Shown piece after piece: positions 39,145-48,200 of a stretch of DNA of 64,000 nt. Each line of letters starts with the position of its first letter. Positions within the stretch are counted from its first letter, which is position 1. A program made the translations under genes and the position numbers. The notes under the pieces were generated by a model. The model saw only the letters and a program-made list of their open reading frames with translations, was not told the origin of the DNA and ran no database searches. The stretch lies in contig NZ_JAMBNR010000009.1 in NCBI RefSeq assembly GCF_023715205.1, positions 186,001-250,000 on the forward strand, given 5' to 3'. Source of the stretch: Mesobacillus maritimus (GTDB taxonomy: Bacteria > Bacillota > Bacilli > Bacillales > Cytobacillaceae).

Positions 39145-39705
39145 ATGGCTGTGGATAATCTAGAGTTAGGAAAAGCAATTGCTAAATATCGGATAAAGAA
39201 GAATTTTAATATTAAACAATTAGCAGAAAAAACGAATGTCTCATCATCCATGTTGAGTCAAATTGAAAGAGGACATTCCAATCCATCATTAAACACGCTG
39301 AGATTGATTGCAGATGCATTAGAAGTGCCATTGCTTAGTTTTTTTACCCAATCTGGTAATAGTAAGGATTTAATCACAAGAGCAAATTCTAGAAAAAAAA
39401 TCGTATTTCCGCCACCTCAAAATATGGAGTATATGTTGTTATCCCCAGATTTGAGCGGTGCCATTGAAATGGTTCTAATGAAAATACCGCCGCATTCGAA
39501 TTCAGCTGAAAATCCGATTGTTCACATTGGAGAAGAAGTTGCATACGTACTAGAAGGCAGCATCCTGTTACAAATCGGTGATGATCTGGAGACTTTACAT
39601 ACTGGGGATAGTGTAAAAATCCCACCGGGTGTACAACATAAATGGGAAAATACGACAGATAAAGAAGTAACGATTATTTTTGCTGTTACCCCTCCTACAT
39701 TTTAA
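39145..39705 (+). CDS. XRE-cupin transcriptional regulator
   Basis: 186 aa. An N-terminal HTH (KAIAKYRIKKNFNIKQLAEKT, SSSMLSQIERGHSNPSLNTL) is followed by a C-terminal cupin_2 domain (HIGEEVAYVLEGSILLQIGDD, PPGVQHKWEN). Regulators of this type control amino-acid or sugar utilisation genes next to them. It is separated by a strong terminator from a GntP permease and D-serine ammonia-lyase pair and probably controls that pair. GAAAGG precedes ATG 39145. Confidence 0.87.
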   Translation: MAVDNLELGKAIAKYRIKKNFNIKQLAEKTNVSSSMLSQIERGHSNPSLNTLRLIADALEVPLLSFFTQSGNSKDLITRANSRKKIVFPPPQNMEYMLLSPDLSGAIEMVLMKIPPHSNSAENPIVHIGEEVAYVLEGSILLQIGDDLETLHTGDSVKIPPGVQHKWENTTDKEVTIIFAVTPPTF

Positions 39706-39722
39706 TAAAGATCCTTTTTTTG

Positions 39723-39789
39723 ACCGTTCGATTCCTCCTGTTATCCAGTGTTTTTTATGCACAAACAGGAGGAAACGAGCGGTTTTTTT
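39723..39789 (+). terminator. Long two-part stem terminator
   Basis: ACCGTTCG plus TTCCTCCTGTT pair with AACAGGAGGAA plus CGAGCGGT (only one mismatch and one wobble), followed by seven T. Confidence 0.92.
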
Positions 39790-39799
39790 ATGGATTGAA

Positions 39800-39833
39800 T
39801 TAAACTATAGTAAATTAATTAAATTATAGTTAA
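39800..39833. promoter_or_regulatory. Operator-like palindrome upstream of the D-serine genes
   Basis: TTAAACTATA (39800-39809) mirrors TATAGTTAA (39825-39833) with one extra A, around a central TTAATT. It is a candidate site for the XRE-cupin regulator or another repressor. Confidence 0.45.
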
Positions 39834-39855
39834 TTTTTTTCTTGATTCCTCCTAA

Positions 39856-39869
39856 TTAAAGCGCTATCA
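39856..39869. promoter_or_regulatory. Candidate cre site
   Basis: TTAAAGCGCTATCA fits the cre consensus TGWAARCGYTWNCW at 13 of 14 positions (second base differs). It is some 570 bases from the permease start, so its target promoter is uncertain. Confidence 0.55.
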
Positions 39870-40433
39870 TTAAATTGCACTAAATAAATTAAATAATATT
39901 AAATTTTAGGTTGGGGTACTTTAAATCCTATCTTGCAAGAATGGTAGATGGTATTTTGGAGGCATTTCTATATCTGAATCTAGATAAGGATTGGAACAGG
40001 ATGATCCGCTGCGGGAAAGGATATTTCAACCTCTATTTTGAAATGTCGTTGTTGTTTGTGAGGCGGAATCATCTATTACTCCACAGGATTGAAAATGGCA
40101 TGGCTGCCGGAAAGACAAGAATCATGCGATGGAGAGGGGGAAATCAGCACTAAAGAGGTTTATGTAACTGATCTAAGGTTCAAAATAGCCTAGTTCGGTT
40201 CGTGAACAAACATAATGGCACCCTAAATAACAACATGTAGGTTGCTGTCAGTTTTTGTAACGACTTTGAAAGACTATTTACACATATGAAAATCAAAAAA
40301 TTTACAATTGGTAGCCAACTCACTTCCGTGAGATTGGCAGATCATTGTTATCTCTTTGGCTCAAGGTTAGCCAAACAATCGCTTTAGACACACAAATAGA
40401 ATGATATCTTCTGCTTCGTGCGGAGTGAAAGGG
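39870..40433. other. Gene-free region before the D-serine permease gene
   Basis: One 80-codon frame (39911-40153) has no ribosome binding site or recognisable domain, and neighbouring frames give equally protein-like but interrupted text, suggesting a decayed gene. An inverted repeat TTGGCT / AGCCAA lies near 40358-40376. Confidence 0.45.
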
Positions 40434-41780
40434 ATGAATAAAATGCCAACAAGTGCAATGATGATGCTCGTTTTGTTTTTATCTATTGTCTTACTAATCT
40501 TTCTAATTCTTAAACTTAAAGTACATCCGTTTATTTCACTCATTTTAGCTGGTATTTTTATCGGGATCGCTACAGGGATGTCTCTAACAGATATTATTGC
40601 TTCCATAGAAAAGGGAGTCGGGGGGACGCTTGGCTCGCTCGCTGTTGTCATTGGTTTTGGAACCATTTTAGGGAAGATGTTAGAGATCTCTGGTGGTGCT
40701 GAGCGCTTAGCGCGAACGATGCTCAATGCTTTGGGAGAAAAACGTGCGCCTTGGGTCATGTCACTGATCGGGTTAATTGCTGGTATCCCAGTTTTCTTTG
40801 AAGTAGGTTTCGTATTACTATTTCCAATCATTTTCATTGTTGCTAGACAAGCAAAGATGTCTCTCTTAAGGGTTGGAATTCCATTGGCGATCTCATTGAT
40901 GGTTGTTCATGCCATGGTTCCTCCACATCCTGCGGCATTTGCGATTACTGAAATGTTGGGTGCAGATGTTGGGAAGGTTATCTTTTATGCGCTTCTTATC
41001 GGAACACCTACTGCGATTATTGCAGGTCCAATCTTTTCGAAGTTCATTTCTCGTAAGTCTAAGATAGAAGATAGCAATGAAGTAGAAGTACAAGCCCCGA
41101 CACCAGATGAGAAACTTCCTGGGTTTGGCATTACTTTATTTACAATTCTACTCCCTTTATTCATTATGGTAGGGAAAACAGTAAGTGATTTATATCTTAC
41201 AGAAGGTTCGTTTTCTTTCAATCTAGTTACCTTCCTAGGGAACCCTATTATCGCTTTGCTTATTTCCGTATTTGTCGCTTATTACACTCTTGGACTTTCT
41301 CGTGGTCTAAAGATGAAGGAACTATTGTCTCATACAGAGGAAGGATTTAAATCGATTGCATCGATTTTGTTAATCATTGGTGCCGGTGGTGCTTATAATG
41401 CATTTTTAGTTGATAGTGGGTTGGGTACAGAGTTATCGAATGTTATGCAATCGTTAAATATGAACCCCATTATTCTGGCTTGGCTCGTAGCCTCCATTTT
41501 GCATCTTGCCATCGGATCTGTGACGGTCGCCATGCTTAGTGCTGCGGGGATTGTCGGTCCATTGTTGGCTGTTTATCCAGATTTGAGTCCGGAAATTGCT
41601 GTTCTCGCTATTGGTGCTGGAGCAATTGGATGGTGTCATGTCAACGACTCTGCTTTCTGGCTTGTAAAAGAATATCTGGGGTTATCGTTACCAGATGCAT
41701 TTAAAAGCTTCACGGCTGCGACTGTTCTTGCGTCAGTTATTGCCCTTGGAGGGGTATTTGTTTTATCACAATTTATCTAA
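40434..41780 (+). CDS. GntP-family permease, probable D-serine transporter
   Basis: 448 aa with about twelve membrane helices. GntP-family marks are HPFISLILAGIFIGI, GFGTILGKMLEISGGAERLART, PVFFEVGFVLLFPI, VPPHPA and HVNDSAFWLVKEY. DsdX of E. coli belongs to this family, and the D-serine ammonia-lyase gene follows by 45 bases, so D-serine import is the best guess; gluconate cannot be excluded. ATG 40434 lies 8 bases after GGAG. Confidence 0.85.
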   Translation: MNKMPTSAMMMLVLFLSIVLLIFLILKLKVHPFISLILAGIFIGIATGMSLTDIIASIEKGVGGTLGSLAVVIGFGTILGKMLEISGGAERLARTMLNALGEKRAPWVMSLIGLIAGIPVFFEVGFVLLFPIIFIVARQAKMSLLRVGIPLAISLMVVHAMVPPHPAAFAITEMLGADVGKVIFYALLIGTPTAIIAGPIFSKFISRKSKIEDSNEVEVQAPTPDEKLPGFGITLFTILLPLFIMVGKTVSDLYLTEGSFSFNLVTFLGNPIIALLISVFVAYYTLGLSRGLKMKELLSHTEEGFKSIASILLIIGAGGAYNAFLVDSGLGTELSNVMQSLNMNPIILAWLVASILHLAIGSVTVAMLSAAGIVGPLLAVYPDLSPEIAVLAIGAGAIGWCHVNDSAFWLVKEYLGLSLPDAFKSFTAATVLASVIALGGVFVLSQFI

Positions 41781-41825
41781 GCTTTTTTCATGGAAAGAAT
41801 TAAAAGTGAAAGGAAGATGATCAAC

Positions 41826-43184
41826 ATGGAAAATCGGATGATCGAAGGAAAAACGATCAAGCAATGGGAAGAGGATTATCCTTTAATGAGCAGGATCATT
41901 TCGACTGAAGAAGTGTTCTGGACAAATTCGAAGTATGAAAGTTTTGAAGATGCGATTAAAAAGATTTCTTTATCAGAGAAGGACGTAGAAGATGCAGAAG
42001 AAAGATTAAATCGCTTTGCTTCCTATCTAATGAAGGTTTTTCCAGAAACGAAAAAAATGAATGGGATTATTGAGTCACCGATTGTTTCCATTCCTACCAT
42101 GCAAAGCAAAATGGAAGAGACCTTTCAGCAAGAAATTTTAGGCCAATTATTGCTCAAATGTGATAGTCATCTCGCTATTTCAGGATCCATTAAAGCAAGA
42201 GGCGGCATTTATGAGGTTTTAAAACATGCCGAAGATTTAGCGATCGCGAATCACATGTTAACAGTGCAAGATGATTATTCGATCCTTGATAGTGACAAAT
42301 TTAGAGAGTTCTTCTCTAAATACTCGATTGCCGTAGGATCAACTGGAAACCTTGGACTTAGTATTGGAATCATGAGTGCGCAATTAGGGTTTAAGGTTTA
42401 TGTTCATATGTCAGCTGATGCAAAGCAATGGAAGAAAGACCTTCTCAGAAGCAAGGGTGTTACGGTCGTTGAGTATAAATCTGATTATAGTAAGGCAGTA
42501 GAAGAAGGTCGAAAACAAGCAGAAGCCGATCCAAACATGTACTTTATTGATGATGAAAATTCGGTTAACTTATTCTTAGGATATGCTGTTGCTGCTTCTC
42601 GATTGAAAAATCAATTAGAAGAAATGAACGTTGTTGTCGATGAGGATCATCCATTATTTGTTTATTTGCCATGTGGAGTTGGCGGCGGACCTGGTGGAGT
42701 AGCATTTGGGTTAAAGCTCGTTTTCAAAGATCATGTTCATTGCTTCTTTGCCGAACCAACCCATTCGCCATGTATGGTGATCGGATTAATGACAGGTATG
42801 CATGACAAGTTATCTGTACAAGATTTTGGGATTGATAACATTACGGATGCGGATGGGCTTGCTGTTGGCAGAGCTTCAGGCTTCGTTGGGAAAACGTTAG
42901 AAAACCTAATAAGTGGATCCTATACTGTACAAGATGAACAGTTATACGCACTCTTAAGTATGCTATCCGACACAGAAAATATCCAAATGGAGCCTTCTGC
43001 TTTAGCTGGGGTTCATGGTCCCATTCAATTATTCAGAGAGGAAGCTGGGCAAAAGTATATTGAGAGTCGCCATTTAGAAGATAAAATGAAAAATGGAACA
43101 CATATCGCTTGGGGAACAGGTGGCAGTATGGTTCCAAAGGATGTCATGGAAGCCTATTACCAAAAGGGAAAAAGGACGGAGTAG
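41826..43184 (+). CDS. dsdA: D-serine ammonia-lyase
   Basis: 452 aa PLP fold-type II enzyme. [14 protein letters not shown] carries the PLP lysine (Lys123), [10 protein letters not shown] the phosphate or substrate loop, and [13 protein letters not shown] the PLP phosphate-binding glycine loop. It deaminates D-serine to pyruvate and ammonia, detoxifying and feeding on it. ATG 41826 is preferred; AAAGGAA precedes it by about 11 bases, and two earlier in-frame ATGs have poorer spacing. A terminator follows. Confidence 0.93.
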   Translation: MENRMIEGKTIKQWEEDYPLMSRIISTEEVFWTNSKYESFEDAIKKISLSEKDVEDAEERLNRFASYLMKVFPETKKMNGIIESPIVSIPTMQSKMEETFQQEILGQLLLKCDSHLAISGSIKARGGIYEVLKHAEDLAIANHMLTVQDDYSILDSDKFREFFSKYSIAVGSTGNLGLSIGIMSAQLGFKVYVHMSADAKQWKKDLLRSKGVTVVEYKSDYSKAVEEGRKQAEADPNMYFIDDENSVNLFLGYAVAASRLKNQLEEMNVVVDEDHPLFVYLPCGVGGGPGGVAFGLKLVFKDHVHCFFAEPTHSPCMVIGLMTGMHDKLSVQDFGIDNITDADGLAVGRASGFVGKTLENLISGSYTVQDEQLYALLSMLSDTENIQMEPSALAGVHGPIQLFREEAGQKYIESRHLEDKMKNGTHIAWGTGGSMVPKDVMEAYYQKGKRTE

Positions 43185-43222
43185 GACGGTGCCCGTTGTT
43201 GCTAAAATGATGAGAAAAGGGA

Positions 43223-43258
43223 GAAACACTCCGTGTTATACGGAGTGTTTCTTTTTTT
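43223..43258 (+). terminator. Terminator of the D-serine operon
   Basis: GAAACACTCCG pairs with CGGAGTGTTTC across TGTTATA, followed by seven T. Confidence 0.93.
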
Positions 43259-43298
43259 ACCTCTACGATTTAGATCGTCTTTTACCAAGGTCGTGTTT

Positions 43299-44453
43299 TT
43301 ATTTATCTCGGTTTTTGACCAATTCAGTCGTGACTTCTAAACCCCGACCAGTATCAATACTGCTGTCGCCAAAGGTATAGACTGTGGTGTATTCTGACGG
43401 GATTTTCTTAGAAATAATGGCTTTCGCAAAAGGACTGATTTTTCCTTTATAGACCTTTTCGAACTCACCATCATCTGTTGCAATGTCCGAATTTAATAGG
43501 TATGTAGCCATATGTTTGTGGCTTCTGCTCGATAAATGGTATTCGTCATACGTGTAGAAATCGTCAGGTTCCCAACCAGCGGTTTCAGGTGCATAGTATT
43601 TGCTGTCGAGTGAGTAAAGGCCATAACCACCGTAGATTTCTTCCGCTTCGGTGGTAGGGAAGATATCGCTGTTGTCTTCAGAGACGAATCCGTACCCATA
43701 AGCTGGTACAAAGTCGGAAATTAAATAAAAGCCCATGCTTTTGTATCCGAATTTTTCAAAACCATGTTTTTCAATATTTTCACGTAAAAGTTGATTGTGG
43801 CCGTAGATGACCTCGACATCGTCGGGTGTGGTGTCCAAAGCAAGGTATTCTTCGATCTTCTGGACCACCTGTTGGTTTCTCATTTCATCAAAGCTTGTTA
43901 AATCTTTACTTTTGTTCACAAAGCGGTTCGGCATCAAAATATATTTGGCGCCACCTTCTACAAGGTTCTGGACCATTTCAAGCGCATAGTCACTTGAAAG
44001 TTCTGCTGCACGTTCTGCTCCTAAATCTTTGATGGCATAAGCATCATTTCCGCCGACACTGATGATATAAAGGGCATTCGGATCGGCTTGTCCATTCACA
44101 TCTGCAAGAAATCTTTCGGTTTGTTGGACGCCGCCCCAGCCTTTTAACCAAGTGGACCAGTTGGAGCGCTCATCATCTGCGCCTTCCGTACCAGTCAGGA
44201 CTCCAGTAAAAGCCCCGCCAACCGCATAATTGGTTAGATTCCCATAATCCCCAGCCAATTCATTCGCAAGATACTCCGCGAATACTCGGCCGTCCGAATA
44301 GCGGCCATTCCAGTAGTACTTGGACTCTGCTTTCACATACATTCCGTCCTCTGGATCAAAGCCTTCTGCTGGTTGTGCGGCCATGACTGCGGGGGACACG
44401 ACCATAGTGGAAAGAAGTGCAAATAGGATCGTCATTAAAGCTTTTTTCTTCAT
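43299..44453 (-). CDS. Secreted SGNH/GDSL lipase-type hydrolase with circularly permuted motif order
   Basis: 384 aa with a signal peptide (about 1-26). The usual GDSL order is block I (GDS nucleophile), then block II Gly, block III GxND and block V DxxH. Here the protein begins with the segment that normally follows block I (YYWNGRYSDGRVFAEYLA, residues 46-62). It then has NYAVGGA (75-81), VGGNDAY (133-139) and DEYHLS (303-308), and only near the C-terminus the nucleophile block FGDSSIDTG (361-369, Ser364). All catalytic residues are present, so it should be active as an extracellular esterase/phospholipase. AGGAAAG precedes the ATG. Confidence 0.85.
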   Translation of the reverse strand: MKKKALMTILFALLSTMVVSPAVMAAQPAEGFDPEDGMYVKAESKYYWNGRYSDGRVFAEYLANELAGDYGNLTNYAVGGAFTGVLTGTEGADDERSNWSTWLKGWGGVQQTERFLADVNGQADPNALYIISVGGNDAYAIKDLGAERAAELSSDYALEMVQNLVEGGAKYILMPNRFVNKSKDLTSFDEMRNQQVVQKIEEYLALDTTPDDVEVIYGHNQLLRENIEKHGFEKFGYKSMGFYLISDFVPAYGYGFVSEDNSDIFPTTEAEEIYGGYGLYSLDSKYYAPETAGWEPDDFYTYDEYHLSSRSHKHMATYLLNSDIATDDGEFEKVYKGKISPFAKAIISKKIPSEYTTVYTFGDSSIDTGRGLEVTTELVKNRDK

Positions 44454-44802
44454 ATTCTTTCCTCCTAATCTATTATTTTATGGCTCTATATGCTGAACAC
44501 ATAAAGTTCAATGTAACATACAGGATTCATAACCCCTAAAGGAGGATTTATAAGAATTTTCGATAAATATGGAGAGATTTTGAGAAAATACGAGCTAAAT
44601 GGCAGGTAACCATATTTTTTAAAATTGTTAGAAAATTTTATTTTGGTTAAACTTTTAACTATGTGTGTTCTTTTTTGTTGTTTTATGAATCTGACGGTTT
44701 ACACCCCGAGTTTTTTCTATGCGAGCTAGAGGTGTCCCGCCTCAGTAGATAGGGAATTCCTATTGATTCTACTAGCTCTTTCCCCACAACACATTTTCAT
44801 TC
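44454..44802. other. Divergent intergenic region
   Basis: It lies between the GDSL hydrolase (minus) and nucleoside hydrolase (plus) genes. It holds a diverged REP-like copy (about 44691-44741, ACACCCCGAG and GGTGTCCCGCC) and no supported gene. Confidence 0.5.
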
Positions 44803-44832
44803 TTGACGCAATAGAGTTATCCAAGCTAATAT
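44803..44832 (+). promoter_or_regulatory. SigA-type promoter of the nucleoside hydrolase gene
   Basis: TTGACG (44803-44808), an 18-base spacer and TAATAT (44827-44832). An inverted repeat GGTTAC / GGTAAC lies just downstream (about 44838-44867), a possible operator. Confidence 0.6.
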
Positions 44833-44919
44833 AACCTCGGTTACATTGTTTAGTGAATTATGGTAACAATTAAAGAGGTAGGAGTTTCAGTTATATTAGA
44901 AAGGTTGATCAATATATAT

Positions 44920-45855
44920 ATGAAAAAAGTCATTCTGGATGTTGACACTGGAATCGATGACGCTCTCGCGATTATTTATGGGATTGAAAGCAAGCGGCTC
45001 AACCTTTTAGGAATTACCACTGTTAGTGGAAATGTTCCACTCCATATGGTGACCAAAAATACAAAAAAAGTTCTGAGTCTGATTGGACGTGAAGATATCA
45101 AGGTCTATGCAGGTGCCAATCGCCCGCTGATTCGAGAACCTGAATATGAATATAGTGTTCATGGAAGTGATGGGATTGGCAATGCCTTAGGTTATTTGGA
45201 GGTTGATGAAGCAGTGGAACCAACGTTTGCTCCTGACTTCATTATTGAACAAGCCAAAAAACATCAAGGTAAACTGACGCTGATTATGGTCGGGCCTGTC
45301 ACGAATCTTGCCCTTGCGTTGCGAAAAGAACCAAGAGTCGCACAATGGCTCGACAAAGTCATCATCATGGGTGGAATTGTTTCGCAAGCAGGGAAGGGGA
45401 ACAAACTACCAAACTCGGAATTTAACATGTTTGCTGATGCGGAAGCCGCTTCGATTGTCTTCCATTCTGGAGCGGACATCACACTAGTAAGCTTAGATGT
45501 GACAACAAAAACTCTTTTGACACTTGAGCATATCGAGGAATTAAAGGGCACTAAATATTATGATTTTGTCCTTAACAGCACAAAAGTATTTAGAAGCTTT
45601 ACTTTTACAAAATTTGGAGTCAACGGTTGTGCGTTGCATGACCCATTAACAGTTGGTTACGTTTTAGACCCGACCTTTTTAAAAACTGAAAAATATTTCG
45701 TTGATATCGAAACGGTGAGCCCATTGGGGTATGGGCAAACCATTTGCGACTTTAGAGGATTATGGAAAAAGAAACCGAACGTCAATATCTGTGTAGACGT
45801 AGATTCAGAACGATTCCTAGATTCGTTTATAAGTACGTTAAAGGACGTGGAGTAA
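44920..45855 (+). CDS. Nucleoside hydrolase (IunH/RihA family)
   Basis: 311 aa. The Ca2+-binding DVDTGIDDALAI at the N-terminus, GADRPL-like GANRPL, MVGPVTNLALAL and the EFNMFADAEAA block identify the inosine-uridine-preferring nucleoside hydrolase family, which splits ribonucleosides to base and ribose. ATG 44920 puts the DTG motif at the usual place; upstream in-frame starts (44860, 44908) would add an atypical extension. A long perfect terminator follows. Confidence 0.9.
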   Translation: MKKVILDVDTGIDDALAIIYGIESKRLNLLGITTVSGNVPLHMVTKNTKKVLSLIGREDIKVYAGANRPLIREPEYEYSVHGSDGIGNALGYLEVDEAVEPTFAPDFIIEQAKKHQGKLTLIMVGPVTNLALALRKEPRVAQWLDKVIIMGGIVSQAGKGNKLPNSEFNMFADAEAASIVFHSGADITLVSLDVTTKTLLTLEHIEELKGTKYYDFVLNSTKVFRSFTFTKFGVNGCALHDPLTVGYVLDPTFLKTEKYFVDIETVSPLGYGQTICDFRGLWKKKPNVNICVDVDSERFLDSFISTLKDVE

Positions 45856-45861
45856 TTTTTT

Positions 45862-45911
45862 ACAAGAGGTTAAGCAATGGGGGGACCTGGCTTAACCTCT
45901 TGTCATTTTTT
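45862..45911 (+). terminator. Terminator after the nucleoside hydrolase gene
   Basis: A 14-bp perfect stem ACAAGAGGTTAAGC / GCTTAACCTCTTGT, then CATTTTTT. Confidence 0.94.
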
Positions 45912-45916
45912 GTAGA

Positions 45917-45968
45917 AAAGGTCCCTGTGACGCCCCGGTTTTTCTTGTTTCACAGAGATGTTCCACAG
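45917..45968 (+). repeat. REP-like dispersed repeat, copy A3
   Basis: GTCCCTGTGACGCCCCGG, then TTTTTCTTGTTTCACAGAG and ATGTTCCACAGA, the closest relative of A1 outside region 2. Confidence 0.78.
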
Positions 45969-45975
45969 ATCGGGT

Positions 45976-46935
45976 TTATGATTCCTCCCCCGCTGTAAGG
46001 TCGAGTACAAACTTGCTAGGGATTGCTCTTCCGGCAGGGATTGCGTCGGCGGATAGCCTAGTTTTATAATCAGGCTTTTGGTTCTCACAATATTGTTCGA
46101 TTTCTTCCACTGTTTTTAACGATTCATTTTCCCAGTTTTTTAGAATGCCCACAACATAGGTTAGCCTGCGCTTGTTATTGGCACATGCAATCTGCATTGC
46201 TTTTAGTATCACTGCTTTTGGCTGTGAAAAGCTCGAATCATCCAACCAACACAATAGCTGCTGCTTTCCGTTGATGTTCGTAACCCCAAAGCCATTTTCG
46301 TCCCAAAACGCAATGATTTCTTTTACATCTTCTGATATGGAATGGGCCAGTAAGGGAGTTTCGTTTTCTATAGTTGGGTCCATGGCTAGTTGGTCTTTTT
46401 GACTATGAAGGGTAAAGCCACTTGGGCAAGTTTGCTCCATTTCGTTTTCTTCTGTTATGTATAGGTTGTTGTCTTCTTGTTGATTGACTTCCTCGATCAC
46501 CATCATTTCTTCATTTTTACAATAGGCTTCATATAAGTCCCGAACGTCCTGCTTGCGAATGGCTTCCGCCACATACTGGATCAGTGAGCGATCTTCGACT
46601 TCTTTTAATTCCGCAGAAATACAATCCATGACGGGTCTGCCGCCTTTATGGAAATGATCTTTTCCCCAGTTTTTAATCGCGAGTTCTCTTGTTTCCGGAT
46701 TGTAGCGAATCAATTTGTAATGTTGGATGAATCGATCCATTAACGCATGAACCGTTTCAATCGAATAGCCCAAATCAAACGCCATTTGCTTTTTCGTAAT
46801 AGGGTAGATTCCGATTTGAGTTGTATTTGGGTTTGTCTGGAGATAAAGATAAAAATACTTGTCCTCTGGGGTCATCTCCTCCATTACCATCGGATTGCTC
46901 CAAAAATTCGTATGTACCACTCGATATTTTGCCAT
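45976..46935 (-). CDS. DnaD-domain replication protein, phage/ICE type
   Basis: 319 aa. The N-terminal winged helix (YRVVHTNFWSNPMVMEEMTP, TQIGIYPITKKQMAFDLGYS) and C-terminal DnaD_B domain (EDVKEIIAFWDENGFGVTN ... TYVVGILKNW) sit either side of an acidic linker. Such proteins load replicative helicase in phages and integrative elements, but many bacilli carry isolated copies. No other mobile-element genes are adjacent apart from the abortive-infection-like gene across the spacer. Confidence 0.82.
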   Translation of the reverse strand: MAKYRVVHTNFWSNPMVMEEMTPEDKYFYLYLQTNPNTTQIGIYPITKKQMAFDLGYSIETVHALMDRFIQHYKLIRYNPETRELAIKNWGKDHFHKGGRPVMDCISAELKEVEDRSLIQYVAEAIRKQDVRDLYEAYCKNEEMMVIEEVNQQEDNNLYITEENEMEQTCPSGFTLHSQKDQLAMDPTIENETPLLAHSISEDVKEIIAFWDENGFGVTNINGKQQLLCWLDDSSFSQPKAVILKAMQIACANNKRRLTYVVGILKNWENESLKTVEEIEQYCENQKPDYKTRLSADAIPAGRAIPSKFVLDLTAGEES

Positions 46936-47286
46936 TTTTACTCACGACCCTTTCCATTAGGAAAATTCCTTACATGATTTATATAGGGTGGAAGGGGAGA
47001 AATGGATAGGGGTTATTTAGGGAGTTGTGGAGGTTTTTTGACAGTGGGTCATGCCATGTCACAAATCAGCCGATGCCTGTAGCGCACCTAGTGGATATAT
47101 TATAAATCTAATCTGTTCCCCAGGGTATCAAATGGACTATTCGAAAAGACATGCATGTGGGACCCAGTCCCTCGAGTTATATTTAAAAGACTTATTTACT
47201 ACCAAAATAACCCAAAATAGTACTATGATAATAGTATAAATGTAATGTAATATATACATAGGCAAAATGATTTTAGGGGGGAAAGT
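46936..47286. other. Divergent spacer between the DnaD-like and abortive-infection genes
   Basis: No supported gene. A weak REP-like relic (GATGCCTGTAGCGCACC, about 47073-47089) is present, and an AT-rich promoter zone precedes 47287. Confidence 0.45.
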
Positions 47287-48144
47287 ATGCTTTCTTGGTT
47301 AAGTAAGGATTTGAGAAAAAAGATGGTTAAAAATTTAAAGCCAGATCTTTTGGAAAAATTAGATGAGGAATACGAAGAGCTGCTTCAAAAAAGAGAAAAA
47401 AAGGTAGTTTATTTAGAATGGGTTAAATTAATTGGTATCTTCCTATTAATCTTATTGGTTATTGAATCAGCTGCATATATTAGCCTTACCCTTATTCAAG
47501 TTGAAAAAGGAACGTTTGGGGACTTCTTTAATGGGATTATTTCTCCTTTTATCAGTATTGGTGCGCTTACTGCCGCTTACCTCGCTTATAAAAGTCAGAG
47601 TTCTCAACTTGACCTTCAACAGAAAGAAGTTAAATTACAGAGATTTGAAAATCACTTTTTTCAGCTTTTAGGCTTACATAATGATATTGTAAAAAGTATG
47701 ACTTATGATGAAGATGGTTTTGATCAGCCAATTAACGGGAGAGAATATTTTAATAAAATCTATGAAAAATTAATAAGGATTTACAATAACAATCCAAATC
47801 CTAAGAATAAATATTCGACTATGATGAATGAAATTGATAAAGGAGAAAATGATCAACTTCTTCACTATTTTAGAAATCTTTACCAAATATTTAAATTAAT
47901 TGAAAGAAACAGTGCTGAATTTGACCAGGACGAGCTCAAACAATACGTTGATATCATCAGAGCTCAGTTAACACCAAATGAGATTGCAATTTTATATTTT
48001 AATACAAGGTATTACGGGAAAGATGATTTTGATGAAACTCTGCAAAATTTCAACTTTTTTCGGGACGGTTTTACACCAGAGTCTATAGAGGATTCTTTCA
48101 AACAAGATGCAGCTAACAGGCCCGAAAAAAAAAACGAGAGTTAG
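47287..48144 (+). CDS. Putative phage abortive-infection protein (putAbiC-like), membrane
   Basis: 285 aa. A basic coiled N-terminus is followed by two membrane helices (about 43-68 and 77-100). A helical cytoplasmic domain has FENHFFQLLGLHNDIVKSM, GREYFNKIYEKL, LLHYFRNLYQIFKLIE and YVDIIRAQLTPNEIAILYFN, the conserved order of the putative AbiC family. The family is named for homology to a lactococcal abortive-infection protein; the mechanism is unknown. ATG 47287 follows GGGGGGAAAG. Confidence 0.78.
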   Translation: MLSWLSKDLRKKMVKNLKPDLLEKLDEEYEELLQKREKKVVYLEWVKLIGIFLLILLVIESAAYISLTLIQVEKGTFGDFFNGIISPFISIGALTAAYLAYKSQSSQLDLQQKEVKLQRFENHFFQLLGLHNDIVKSMTYDEDGFDQPINGREYFNKIYEKLIRIYNNNPNPKNKYSTMMNEIDKGENDQLLHYFRNLYQIFKLIERNSAEFDQDELKQYVDIIRAQLTPNEIAILYFNTRYYGKDDFDETLQNFNFFRDGFTPESIEDSFKQDAANRPEKKNES

Positions 48145-48200
48145 GTCGGAAGAACGAAAACGGGACAAGCGTGATTAAACCGAGAATAGGGGATGGAACC

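Noticed and set aside
39911-40153. 80-codon frame before the D-serine permease gene
   Set aside because: No ribosome binding site or domain; an alternative frame gives equally protein-like text with stops, so it is probably a relic.
47051-47239. 62-codon frame in the spacer before the abortive-infection gene
   Set aside because: Starts inside a repeat relic and has no ribosome binding site.
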